Assembly: GCF_021730395.1 (NCBI RefSeq)
Contig: NC_069371.1
Location: forward strand, 73,934,001-73,998,000
DNA length: 64,000 bases
DNA from: Mercenaria mercenaria
Lineage: Eukaryota; Mollusca; Bivalvia; Venerida; Veneridae
Reading direction: 5' to 3'
Position 1 is the first letter of the stretch, and each line of letters begins with the position of its first letter. The translations under genes were made by a program, and so were the position numbers. The notes beneath the pieces are model-generated. The model did no database searches. It was not told the DNA's origin and saw nothing but the letters and a program-made list of their open reading frames with translations. Below are positions 34,317-45,039 of the stretch, in pieces.

Positions 34317-34730
34317 ATGGCGACCACTGTTCGTGATCAGTCAACAGCCAACAGTGAAGGAATTGTAGATGGAAAGAAATCTGATGGCATCTCTGATAAA
34401 GTAATACAGGAGTCGGACGTGGCGAATAAGAAATGTGACATACCAGGTATAACTGATCGCGTTTAAACAGACCTTAATGAATGACAGACGATTCTCTTAA
34501 TATCAATTTCACAGAACGATGTTGGTTGGAAAATCAAACTACATAAAAGCCTCTGTGTGTCAGCTGGTGATAAAGGGCTGCTACAGTTAGAGTCGTTGAA
34601 ACATTGATGCCTAAAGACCATTTTCACATCCGGGAAATAAAAACATAGTAATTTGAGATTTGCTCGGTCTAGGCATATTGAAAGTACATTTTTGAGATTT
34701 AGCTTGTGCCCAGAGCAGTATGATTATTGT
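34317..34730 (+). pseudogene. IRG-like 5' fragment, plus-strand cluster 2
   Basis: ATG at 34317 after a TTGTATTACAG acceptor. The sequence closely follows fragment 1 (ACTGTTCGTGATCAGTCAAC, GATAAAGTAATACAGGAGTC) but acquires an in-frame stop at GATCGCGTTTAA and further breaks. P-loop-like sequence is still visible near 34515-34550. More degraded than fragment 1. Confidence 0.8.
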
Positions 34731-34820
34731 TTCAAAAGATATTCACCCGTTTTGTATAAACAAAATATTAAGGTATTTTTCTGACCTTATACTCTCAGAA
34801 AGGCTGAGAAAATTCACTGC

Positions 34821-35033
34821 TTAACACTTACCCTGCTAAATTGCTATAATGAACTTGTCCTTCTTTCAATTTGGACAGTGCGATTAACTGTTGAAAGCGG
34901 TTCATATCAAAAAGATAATGTCTGAATGACGGGCAGTGCAGATCGTGATCAGACTGCATGGATGTGAAGGCTGATCATGATCTACACTGGTCGCAAAGGC
35001 AGAACCAATCGTGTTTAGCATGATAAGGCTTAA
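34821..35033. mobile_element. piggyBac-type MITE, copy 3
   Basis: Starts TTAACACTTACCCTGCTAAA and ends GTTTAGCATGATAAGGCTTAA. The interior matches 23183-23395 (TTTCAATTTGGACAGT, GGGCAGTGCAGATCGTGATC, TGGTCGCAAAGGCA). It lies between IRG fragments 2 and 3. Confidence 0.7.
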
Positions 35034-35091
35034 TTCCACGACAACAAAGACTTCAAACATTAAATAGTTATACTGTTGTATTATAGATAAG

Positions 35092-35265
35092 ATGGCAACC
35101 ACAGGTTGTGATCAATCAACAGCCGATGGTAACGGAAAAGGAGATGAAAAGAAATCTGAAGGCATCCCTGATAAAGTATCACAGAATTTAGACAAGGCGA
35201 ATAAGAAACCTGAGAAACCAGGTATAACTGATCGCATTAAAATAAACCTGAATGAATACAAGATG
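35092..35265 (+). pseudogene. IRG-like 5' fragment, plus-strand cluster 3
   Basis: ATG at 35092 after a TTGTATTATAG acceptor. The frame MATTGCDQSTADGNGKGDEK through KPGITDRIKINLNE matches the N-terminal leader of the IRG at 35935, then homology stops before the P-loop. It keeps only the leader. Whether it is a stand-alone alternative first coding exon or a truncated copy cannot be told. Confidence 0.75.
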
Positions 35266-35639
35266 GATAAGTTCTTATATTCTTTGTTCAGTATTTAATT
35301 TGGTTTTTAAACTAAACAATATTACTCTGTGTAGATATTGATGACGTAGTTTTTATTACGACATCTGTTTACGAGCCTTTTCCATGATTTGTTAGTCAGT
35401 CTTGCTTGTTAACCAATAAATTAAATTATTAAACACATTTTGATTATTATTAAATTAATGATATATCATTCTACATCTTGTAGCCATAAAGCTGGAATAG
35501 CTCACGTATTTATACTGCCTTATATATGTTTTATATAAGGGTTGCGGGGTTCGTTTTGAGGAGGCTGCGCTTTTGGTGCGTGGCATTCCCTGTTTGATAT
35601 TTCTCTTTGTTTTTATATATATTTATACAGGCTACAATT

Positions 35640-35840
35640 CATCGCTTAAGTACACAAAACAAGGAGGAATATCCAACAGGGAAAACCACGTTCCAAAAAC
35701 GCAGCCTCCCCAAAGGCACACACAATCAACACACGCACAACATACACACATTCACAAAATAAACACACAAGGACAAAACAAACAAATACAGGAACACAGC
35801 GGGGCACCGCCTTGGAACGGTCAGTGGCAAAACCACTACT
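35640..35840. repeat. Dispersed repeat, inverted relative to 19500-19660
   Basis: This is the reverse complement of the 19500-19660 family: ACAAGGAGGAATATCCAACA, CCACGTTCCAAAAACGCAG, ACACACAAGGACAAAACAAA and ATACAGGAACACAG. It immediately precedes the near-complete IRG gene. Confidence 0.65.
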
Positions 35841-35934
35841 GGGGAGTTTATACCGGTTTATGGTGCACCTAACCTAACTCTTACCCCCACACGACTACAG
35901 CACTATATTGTTTTACTGTTGTATTATAGATAAG

Positions 35935-37192
35935 ATGACAAACACAGGTTCTGATCAATCAACAGTGAACATTAAAGGAAAAGAAGATGGAAAGAAATCT
36001 GATGACATCTCTGATAAAGTCCTAAAGGAATTGGACGAGGCCTATAAGAAACAAGGCATACCCGGTATAACTGATCGCGTAAAAGCAAACCTGGATGATT
36101 GGAAGTCAGTTCCTCTAAATATTGCTGTCATAGGAAATAGTGGGGTTGGGAAATCAAGCTACATAAATGCCTTACTTGGTTTGTCAGCTGATGATAAGGG
36201 AGCTGCACCAGTTGGAGTGGTTGAAACAACTGTCACTCTTACACCTTTTTCGCATCCTGGAAACAAAAACTTAACATTATGGGATTTGCCCGGGGTAGGA
36301 ACTCCAAATTTCCCCAAAGACGGCTATCTTCAGAAAATAAACTTTAAAAAATACGATTTCTTTCTGGTATTGACTGCAACTCGATTCACAGAGAATGATA
36401 TTTGGTTGGCACAAAAGATAAGAGATTTAGGAAAGAAATTTTATTTGATCAGAACTAAAATTGACATGGACATATCTAACGATAAGAAAGCCCATCCTAA
36501 TACCCATTACAAGGGATAATGTCATTCAAAAAGTACGTTCAGACTGTATGAACCAGTTGGAAAATCAAAATTTTACAAATCCTCGCGTATTCATCATCAG
36601 CAATTTTGGTGTGACCGAGTTTGACTTCGGGAAATTGTCAGAATGTCTAATTCGGGATGCTCCTGACCTCAAAAGGGAAGCATTAACTCTATCATTAAGC
36701 GTTCTAACTGAAGAAATTATCAGAGCCAAAGAAAAGTATCTAAAAAAAAGAATATACATTGTTTCGATTGCCTCGGCTGCAGCTGCTGCCGTTCCAATAC
36801 CAGGGGTGGGCTTTACTGTGGATATATCAACTCTCCTTGAAGAAGCACTGTTTTACCGAAAGCAACTGCGACTCGATGATGCGTCAGTTGAAGAAAATGC
36901 CGCGGCTTTGAATATTTCAGTCACTGAGTTGAAGAAAAGATTTAATCTACAAAGTCAGCTTATTTCATACACGGCAAGAGGTCTGCTTGCATTCTTTGGT
37001 TCCCTAGGACTAGCGAAACTTTCTGAAAACGTGTTAAAAGTTGCACTTCCGCTCATCGGTTGCTTCATTGCAGCTGGGGTGTCTTATGGAGTTCAAGTAT
37101 ACTGTTTAAAACAACTGTTGAATACAATGGTAACTGATGCATTGACAATCAATGCAGAGATGAATGTCATCCTTGCCAGCAATACCATTTAA
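35935..37192 (+). pseudogene. Immunity-related GTPase (IRG-like), copy C, one-base frameshift
   Basis: The ATG at 35935 follows a GTATTATAG acceptor, so a 5' noncoding exon is expected. The P-loop GNSGVGKSS is at about residues 71-79; DLPGVGT and RTKIDMD follow. A single extra G in AAGGGATAAT (36511-36520) shifts the frame. The other frame then continues as IRG (SNFGVTEFDFGKL, then long hydrophobic helices IVSIASAAAAAVPIPGVGF and LPLIGCFIAAGVSYG) to a TAA at 37190-37192. Total length would suit the family (about 420 residues). It is either a very recent pseudogene or a sequencing error. The N-terminal leader (about 60 residues) is longer than in copies A and B, and the protein is clearly a different subfamily. 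Confidence 0.82.
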
Positions 37193-37197
37193 GACAT

Positions 37198-37607
37198 TTA
37201 AGCGACACACAAACTGCTGCGACACAAACTGGTGACGTAAACGCAATGGTACAAACTGATGACATAAACGCAATGACACAAACTGGTGATGTAAACGCAA
37301 TGGCACAAACTGGTGACGTAAACGCAATGGCACAAACTGGTGACGTAAACGCAATGGCACAAACTGATGACGTAAACGCAATGGCACAAACTGGTGACAA
37401 CAAGGAAACTGCTGCGACACATACTGGTGACGTAAACGCAATGGTACAAACTGGCGACATAAACGCAATGACACAAACTGGTGATGTAAACGCAATGGCA
37501 CAAACTGGTGACGTAAACGCAATGGCACAAACTGGTGACGTAAACGCAATGGCACAAACTGATAACGTAAACGCAATGGCACAAACTGGTGACAACAAGG
37601 AAACTTA
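37198..37607 (+). repeat. 27-bp minisatellite directly after IRG copy C
   Basis: The unit ACTGGTGACGTAAACGCAAT (plus GGCACAA) repeats about 13 times. The array consists of two near-identical super-units of about 190 bp, each ending GGTGACAACAAGGAAACT. It begins 6 bp past the IRG stop. All three minus frames are open and the plus frame matching the first half of the IRG encodes TGDVNAMAQ repeats, so openness alone is weak evidence for coding. Confidence 0.9.
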
Positions 37608-37619
37608 AGATTTAGTAAC

Positions 37620-38170
37620 CGTAAAATAACGCATTTCACGTGTTTGTTTGTGGACTCTATGACATGTATACAACACATACAATGATTCTAAATCAAATGT
37701 TTAAATGTTATAACTTGGAATCGCGCATGTCATTTTGAATAAAATCATTTTGTATATTTGATACATAGAATTGTATTGGTTTACAATATTTTTCGAATGG
37801 AAAAGTGGGGTAGTCATTTGATGAAGGTGTTGAACAGTTTGTCTTAACTTAGTTAATTAGTATCTTTAATGAATTGAAAAGAAGTAATCCTATAACAGTT
37901 TTATTCAAAACCAAGTTGTCCCTGGGATAAATTTGTTTACCGTTTGCAGCATCTCCACATAGTTTTGTATATTAAATATAGAGTGTATATTACATTAATG
38001 TATTTTCAAACTGAATTCATTAAACTAGTTAAATCAATAATAAGCAACGTCTTCTATACTTTAAACAACGTCAACGTCAAAATGGTGATACAAGTGTATT
38101 AAACTAGAGTAATATGAAAACATGTGATAGTTTCATTTCACCGACGCACGATGTCGTATAAATAATGAAT
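37620..38170. other. Intergenic region, nothing recognised
   Basis: AT-rich; an AATAAA at 37738-37743 could end the IRG transcript. No other feature supported. Confidence 0.4.
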
Positions 38171-38408
38171 GAGCCGTGCCATGAGAAAACCGACATAGTG
38201 CATTTGCGACAAGCATGGATCCTGATCAGCCTGCGAATCAACGCAGTCTGATCTGGATCCATGCTGTTCGCTAACGTTTCCCCTATTTGCAATAGGGTTT
38301 TAAAGCGAACAGTATGGATCCTGACCAGTCTGCTGCGCGGATGCGCATGCTAGTCTGGATCTATGCTGGTCGCAAATGCACTATGTTGGTTTTCTCATGA
38401 CGCGGCTC
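38171..38408. mobile_element. Palindromic MITE with ~40-bp TIRs
   Basis: GAGCCGTGCCATGAGAAAAC, then CGACATAGTGCATTTGCGAC, is mirrored by GTCGCAAATGCACTATGTTG, then GTTTTCTCATGACGCGGCTC, at the right. Internal blocks TGGATCCTGATCAGCCTG and TGGATCCTGACCAGTCTG are a further repeated pair. 238 bp with no coding capacity; a half copy is at 23911. Confidence 0.8.
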
Positions 38409-38799
38409 AAGTAGTATTAGTTATTTCTGCATTCAGAAAGTTATGTATTGTTTTTTTAGTTCCAAACCAGTGGAACACCGGAGGGAGGTACTATAAGAAT
38501 GCCATCGGTCCGTCTGCATGTCCGAGCTTACATCTGCATACTTAGGTAGCTTAGGAACAATATGTAACTGTACTTCTTTTTTGATGTCATTCATTTCGTA
38601 AGTTTTATGTAGCTATATTTCTTTTACGTGACTAAAAGAACAAGAGAGAGAAAAAAAGAGTAGCCACATAACTACCCATATGTAGGAACGTCGTTCGTCT
38701 TTCCGTCCACCAATCATGATCCTGCGATAACTCAAAAAGAATATAAACTAGGTTCATAAAACTTTGTTTGTGAATAGGGGGCAATATGTAGATTATGCA

Positions 38800-39180
38800 C
38801 GTTTATAACTTATGCCTGTAGGTCATAGGTCAAGGCCACTATTGAAGGTAAAGTAAAAATTGTTTCTGACCCATTACTTTTATATGCATTGATGGATTAT
38901 CTTAATGCTCCTCCAAACAAACGTTCCGCATGATGAGACAATGTGTCAACGCATCTTTGCATTGTGATCTATGCTTGTCGGTTAAAGGTTAAGGTCACTT
39001 TTCGAGGTCAAGTAAAATTTGTTTCTGTTCCATTACTTTTTATTGCATTGCAAGATTTTTAATACTACACAGAAATGTTCCCCATGATTAACCTGTGTGT
39101 CACACACATGTCCCATGGTTGCCGGTCAAAGGTCATAGTCACTATTGAAGGTCAAGTAAAATTGTTTTTCCACCGTTATG
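38800..39180. repeat. Diverged tandem units with AGGTCAAGG motifs
   Basis: Three units contain GGTCAAGGCCACTATTGAAG or GTTAAGGTCACTTTTCGAGG, followed by AGTAAAA-TTGTTTCTG-CCATTACTTTT-TGCATTG. They resemble the 3780-5350 monomers in organisation but are much diverged. The array has no coding content. Confidence 0.55.
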
Positions 39181-39199
39181 GAACTTCTGTAGTGCCACT

Positions 39200-40370
39200 G
39201 CAATACTCGGTCACTTTTGTTTTCTCAATTAAGTGTACAATGCTTATACCGAGTTTGCCTTGTCTCATTCACAAAATGTAAGCTTCATTGATAGTTCACA
39301 CACGGGCACATCACACTGGCAATGGTATATTATTGTCATATTAATTTTTATAATTTCATAAATTAGCAATGGCTTTAACAATCATTTTCCACTGACCTGG
39401 ACAAAAGAAATGCCACACACATTGTGAATTTAAGATGCATTTTACCCGATTTTTTCCCGATAACGGTTGTTTCTCCTATGAAATAAGTTGTTATTTGCTT
39501 TCTGAGAAGTAAACTAAGTTTTGCAGGCGGGAGAATAAATATTTTGAATTAACATCTCTGGAGCGGGCTAAAATAAATGATCGTAGTCTGGTAAGTACCA
39601 CGTATATACCGGATATACCGGCTGTACAAATCTGCGATTTAGAGTGTTAAATTCAGATAGAATCAAATGTTTATGTTTTGCAAGAAATGTAAACATACCG
39701 TTTCAAATGATGCGGGTAAATATTCCATACTGGAAACAAGCTTTAAATGATCATTTTATATACCCGGACTCTTATCCAATCCATAAAATGCGGACTTCGC
39801 TCAAAACATCGAGAACATTCTTGTTAATGGTGGACTAAGATAGGTTTCAAACGCTTTTAAGACCAAATATTTACGCTCACGGAACAAACACAGTGTATAT
39901 ATTAACGAATACAAAGGAAGTCAAAATGTTTGTTTTTGTCTTATTTCTCTTACCCACTATTGTAATCCTTTAAAACATAGCGCACGTTTGTGTGAATTAC
40001 GAAAATTACGCCGAATATATCAAACATGATTGATGGATATTTTGCCGTATAAAATGGAGCGAATTGGCGTATTTGTTCTAGAATGAGCAAACATACATTA
40101 CTAGTAATTGTGACACATGTGTCAGTATTCTTTAATTTATTACGGATTATCCAATATGCTCAACATGTTTTAAGAAGTTGCTCAGTTACCCGAATTCTAT
40201 AGGGTAACTGAGCCATACAAAGTTACAACGTTCAGTAACTTCATCTGACCGTTGGCGCTATCCGAGATGACGGACATACAGTAGTTCAATAGTTGTATTT
40301 CAGCAGGGATATAAAATATGCTGATATCTTTAAGGACATTAGTTAACATCAAATTACCTGTTATCATTAT
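39200..40370. other. Intergenic region with one perfect hairpin
   Basis: Nothing recognised except the 12-bp inverted repeat at 40180-40213, listed separately. Confidence 0.35.
40180..40213. repeat. Perfect 12-bp stem hairpin
   Basis: GCTCAGTTACCC (40180-40191) and GGGTAACTGAGC (40202-40213) are perfect inverted repeats around a 10-base loop (GAATTCTATA). It may be the core of a decayed MITE. No flanking gene or regulatory context is visible. Confidence 0.6.
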
Positions 40371-40393
40371 TTAAATTGCCACAGCGCTTAAAT

Positions 40394-40920
40394 TATGTCT
40401 CCCCCTCCCCCCCCCCCCCCCCACCACACACACACACAATAGGGGAGACATATTATTATTCCCTGTCTGTGTGTCCCCCCCCCCCCCCCCCCCCCCCCCC
40501 CTCCCACCACACACACAATAGGGGAGACATATTATTATTCCCTGTCTGTGTGTCCGTCATACTTCATTTCTGACCAATAACTGGAGAACCATTTGACCTA
40601 GAACCTTCAAACTTTATCGGGTGGTAGTTTTCGGGTTACTCCATCAAAGGTGGAAAACCGTTTCCGATCAATAACTTGACAACCACTTGACCCAACACAT
40701 CATAGGATGATTGGACACGCAGAGTGTATGGCCCCTATTGATTGTAGGGGTCACTCTGGTAAAGGTCAAGGTCACACAGGGGCCTAAACATGGAAAAGAA
40801 TTTCCGATCAATAACTTGTATTGAGAATCGGTTGAACCAGAATGTTGAAACTTCATGATGATTGGACATGGAGAATAGGTGATCGCTATTGATTTTTGGG
40901 TCGCTTCTTTAAAGGTTAAA
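40394..40920. repeat. Poly(C)/(AC)n tracts and a dispersed repeat with AAGGTCAAGGTCAC
   Basis: Two C-runs (about 40405-40422 and 40475-40502), each followed by ACCACACACACACAATAGGG and GAGACATATTATTATTCCCT, form a duplicated unit of about 80 bp. The following 400 bp has paired blocks (GGAAAACCGTTTCCGATCAA / GGAAAAGAATTTCCGATCAA, each followed by TAACTTG) and a GTAAAGGTCAAGGTCACAC motif, like the 157-bp family. Confidence 0.6.
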
Positions 40921-41197
40921 CTTAAGTCAAAATACCAATAATACAGATGTTTGCCTATAACAGGAATGAACTTTCCTTTATACTGTGTAAACCTTGTAGA
41001 AACCTGAAGATTTTTCGCACAAACTATTTTCACCTGATATTTTCATTTTTATTCCCAAAAACTGAGACTTTCAGTTACTTGAAAAAAACATGCATATAAT
41101 GTAATACTATGATTTAATGATTGTGTAAACAAAAGCGTATGCAACGTTCAACGAGAAACCGTACTAAAGTTATTGAAATGGCATATATAGAGGATAA

Positions 41198-41344
41198 TTG
41201 TTGGTTTCGGTGTAATATCACGTTATAATTTCACCGAGTGGGCACCAAAAGTGATATTTTCACGAGTGGCGCAGCCACGAGTGAAAATAACAACTTTTGG
41301 TGTTCACGAGTGAAATTACCGTGATATTACATCGATACCAACAA
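41198..41344. mobile_element. Palindromic MITE, 147 bp
   Basis: TTGTTGGTTTCGGTGTAATA is mirrored by TATTACATCGATACCAACAA. The inverted arms run about 50 bp inward and meet at a second palindrome, CACGAGTGGCGCAGCCACGAGTG-like. It would fold into one long hairpin. No coding capacity. Confidence 0.75.
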
Positions 41345-43316
41345 TTTTTCTGTTTATTTTATGTCTAAAACTCTACTTTTGTTGTGTTTATTTCAATAAA
41401 ATGTCGAAATTTGCGGGAAATTTTATCAGGAAGCATCGCAAAGATGACGTCATTTTAACGACGTCATCGTCATATTGTTTCCGGCTTTCAGTACGCTCGG
41501 TAAACTTTTTGACGTTAATCCGGGTATCAGATTTGATAATTTTCACTGAGTGGCCAGTGAGTTTATCAGGATATAATTCACCGTTATATTTCGATAAACC
41601 ACCGAAAAACATAAAATAAATATTTCGAAATTTTCCCAATAATGGTAATTGTGGTTTCATCACAGACATGAAATATTCTTTTGTCTTTTACAAAAGATTT
41701 CCGTGCAGTGGAACAATCAATGCATCTGTAGACTTATTTCTGGAGTCCTTCTTGCGAAGCGAAGTGTAAACACAATATACTAAATCAGATAAAATCACTT
41801 TTCCCTTAAAGGTATGAATAGCGAGTTTTAAAGTTCGTGTCCAAATCGTCTAACTGTCAACCTTTAGAGATGTAAAAATTGCTTCGTCTATAAGAGTGTT
41901 CAGATAGTATGGTTATTACTTCTTGACCCTACAAATATACTGACGGAATAAAATAATTTATGCGTTGGATCTTTCCTACTCGTACCCTTTATTGTTATAC
42001 TGTTGACATACTGTTAAATTAAATTGACGCAATTTATTGGTTTTATGTTGAATTTTGTGTATTGTATTTTCAGCGCGTAGCGTAAATTTCGTTTTTGTTT
42101 TATTTGACACATTTGTTTTCCCATATCAATTCTGGTCAGCAATGGAACAACACAGACCTTTACCAAATTTATCCCGCCCGTCCATCTCTATATTTACTGT
42201 TTATAGAGAGGATATCGTGAATCAGAAGTCTTTGCTGCCTCTGTTCATCTGTTTTTTAGGCTTGTTTGGTCAATAATGATGAAATATATGATAAAAAATA
42301 ACATTTATAGATAGTAAAGGACAAAAAAATCTAGCGCCCATTTATTATACTTATTAACTGAAGGTAAACAAGTCGGCAGTACTGCATTTCGCGACGATCG
42401 TCCTTTTATGCTCTGACCCTTTTCAACCAAAAAATACAGCCAAATACCCGTATGCCAACAACATCCAACAAATGTATCTTTCAGATCCCGGGTGGATAAT
42501 TTTCATGTGGTTGGTCTTTGGTCTTCGTTTCACAGTACAGATCTATCTTCGGTACCTTAGTTTTATAAAATTTAATGTTCAATGACAGGAATAATTTGTA
42601 CCAGTATTACCTTATGTCACTGTTCCCCGCACCTTACTTGTATACCATGGATTTGTTTATTATAAGCAGTCTTATTTCAAATTAAAATAAAATCATAAAC
42701 ATTTTGTTTTATAGAATGTATTTACATGTATTTTCGTGTTCTTTATCTCCCGCATTTTGCAAAGTTAGGCATGAAAATCATACGAAATATTGTTTGACAT
42801 TTTAGCATACTTCGTTCCGTTTTTCAGTATCTCAAGGGGTAGACGTTGGCTATGTAAACACGCTTCATTCTGTCCTAGTTAAAGTTGGGAAGGGTGTTTT
42901 CGTGGGAGGCTTGTATTCCGTTTGAGAAATATACAATAGAGTTTGTTCTCCGTAATAAAATGTAAGGGCTTGAACTGTTAGGTTTGATATACAGATTCGT
43001 TTGTGGCATGTATCTCGTATAATGGTTGTACATTTTAAAAAGTGTTACATTTCCATTGTATGCCATTGGTTTGCTTTTCTATTAACAGAATGTTAATTTG
43101 GTGATTAGTGTAATATCACCAGTAAGGTACTTTTCTACTCTTTTATAAGCTTTTCCCCTTTGCAGCCATCGCTGGGGATATTTGTTCTTTCGCTGGATTC
43201 AAATTTTATTTCATTTATCTGGTTATTTTGTTCGGGCCTTTGCAGTTTTCGTTTGGGCAAATAAATTAAAGTCGCGCTAATTCCCACTTAAATAAGTAAA
43301 TTTTGTTATAGTTTTC
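41345..43316. other. Intergenic region, nothing firmly recognised
   Basis: Contains a TGACGTCA palindrome at 41445-41452 with a second ACGTCA nearby, and short unsupported frames. No gene, RNA or repeat family could be supported. Confidence 0.35.
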
Positions 43317-43333
43317 ATCCATTCAGATAAATT

Positions 43334-43599
43334 TTGTTGTTGGATTTAACGTCGCACCGACACATGATAGGTCATATGGCGACTTTGTAGCTTTAAATGG
43401 TGGAGGAAGACCCCAGGTGCCCCTCCGTGCATTATTTCATCACGAGCGGGTACCCGGGTAGAACCACCGACCTTCCGTAAGTCAGCTGGATGGCTTCCTC
43501 ACATGAAGAATTCAATGCCCGTGTGGCTCGAACCCACATGAATGAGGGGCAAGTGATTTGAAGTCAGCGACCTTAACCACTCGGCCACGGAGGTCCCTT
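43334..43599 (-). mobile_element. tRNA-derived SINE with Meta-type central domain (BivaMD-SINE-like)
   Basis: Read on the minus strand: a tRNA-related head (CTCCGTGGCCGAGTGGTTAA with an A box, GGGTTCGAGCCAC as B box), a central domain containing AATAATGCACGGAGGGGCAC and CTGGGGTCTTCCTCCACC, and a tail GTCGGTGCGACGTTAAATCC plus an A-rich end. The head and core match what I recall of bivalve Meta-domain SINEs. A perfect 17-bp duplication ATCCATTCAGATAAATT flanks it (43317-43333 and 43600-43616), so the insertion is recent and full length. Confidence 0.85.
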
Positions 43600-43899
43600 A
43601 TCCATTCAGATAAATTAGTTGTAGTGGACATTATGATAGACGTATATGGTCGGGTGTTTACTCTTGTGCTAAAACGAAGTGATGATTATTATCAGTCATT
43701 AATATCTTTAAAGATTCTTTTTCTAAATAATGGTTGATATTTTGCCCCTGGCTTATGATTATTGTCATGTCCAGTTATATACGGTCTATTGATAAAATAA
43801 TATAATTAGTTTTAAACAATCTTGTATTTCGGTCGTAATATTCAAGGTTTACTACTCTGTCTCGTGCAACAAAATAAATCTAGCGTAAGTCTGAGGTTT

Positions 43900-44290
43900 T
43901 ATCCACTTTACAGTTTAAACATAGAAAAATGGCGACAAAATTACTGATACAATTTATAATAGTTTTGAAAATGTTGTAGTAATACTAGTGATTGGCAAAA
44001 AAAAAAAATCAAAACTACCTAACATATCTGCCATTCAGGCAAAAGTTTTCTTTTTTCAACTTTCGGGGGACAGTAAGGATGAAAGCCTTGCTGGTACATT
44101 GTTGTACTTTGTATATTATTGCAATTTAAGGAGTTCGAAAAGGAACGTTGTCTTACATAAGCAAGCATGTAAGGACCTGATCATCCTTCTCTCCCCAAAA
44201 TATTTATATATATATGGACATTGGCCATCCTTTGTAATACAGTTGAATGGACTTTTATAAGAAGTCGCTGCTGCGTCATTATAAGTCTGA
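43900..44290. repeat. Segmental duplication, partial copy 3
   Basis: Aligns with 60950-61200 and 9040-9560: TATCCACTTTA-AGTTTAAACAT, AAATGGCGACAAAATTACTG, TAGTGATTGGCAAAAA, GGACCTGATCATCC-TCTC, TTTGTAATACAGTTGAATGG, then a diverged AGAAGTC-CTGCTG block. It ends about 350 bp left of the Polinton. Confidence 0.7.
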
Positions 44291-44642
44291 GGTTTTCCAG
44301 TAAAGAACTTGTTTACCTCCTTTTAGTTCATTTTCTGAAGACTGGAGGTCGTTCAAAAGCAAAGTCCCTATTTTCAAGATTTTGGCCATAGTATATGATA
44401 TGTTTTATATTTTTTTATGTTTACAGTGTTACCGCAAGTATTATACATCTGTTGAATTACCTTCCGCTGAATAGTTTAAATGTTGACCGGCAAGCAATTT
44501 AAGTGTCTTATTACACGAAACAAAGTTCTTGTTTTCTGTTTTTGTTATGTTTTATCACAGAAAACTTTATTCTTAAACTAAAGACAGGTCAACAGCCCAG
44601 ACTATAGACGGGCGATTTATAAATAGTATTGTTATAAACTTT

Positions 44643-44648
44643 GATATT
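44643..44648. repeat. Polinton target-site duplication, left
   Basis: GATATT directly precedes the left terminal repeat; an identical GATATT follows the right end at 60298-60303. A 6-bp duplication is the family standard. Confidence 0.93.
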
Positions 44649-44740
44649 AGTAGTATAGTAATTGTTTGTGCGGCAACACTTTTTTCAATTTTAATTACCC
44701 ACCTTCTTTTAAAAAATCCAAAGCCGACCAATTCAAAACG
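44649..44740. repeat. Polinton left terminal inverted repeat (~90 bp)
   Basis: Matches the reverse complement of 60206-60297. It includes TTTGTGCGGCAACACTTTTT and ACCTTCTTTTAAAAAATCCA. It starts AG, as Polinton ends do. Confidence 0.93.
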
Positions 44741-44835
44741 TAAAAGAAATAGGTAAATTATAATTAAACCTTATCTTTAATGAACGTAAGGCTGAAGAGC
44801 CAATCTGACCTCATTTTGACCCCCACCCTTGACTC

Positions 44836-44868
44836 GGATGTACGTCCTCGGGAGCTGAAAGCTCACCC
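44836..44868. repeat. GC-rich double mini-hairpin near the Polinton left end
   Basis: GGATGTACGTCC followed by TCGGGAGCTGAAAGCTCACC. The second half is identical over 17 bp to the hairpin inside the polymerase gene at 49028-49044. It lies in noncoding sequence between the left terminal repeat and the first gene. Confidence 0.6.
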
Positions 44869-45039
44869 AAACTGACCAATGCCGGACAATTAAAAAAACC
44901 CAGGTTTTAACAAACTATTGTGAAAACCTCTGGTATAACTGAATGAAAACTTTTAAATACATATAATATAAGATGGGTTTACAAAATAGAATATATTGTT
45001 TGAAAGAAAGAAAATTTACCGAAAATATAAATCCTCATT

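Noticed and set aside
37106-37678. Minus-strand frames of 128-190 codons over the 27-bp minisatellite
   Set aside because: All minus frames are open because the unit lacks stops; they run antisense into the IRG gene and have no independent support.
40376-40573. Pro/His-rich small frame
   Set aside because: It is a translation of poly(C) and (AC)n tracts.
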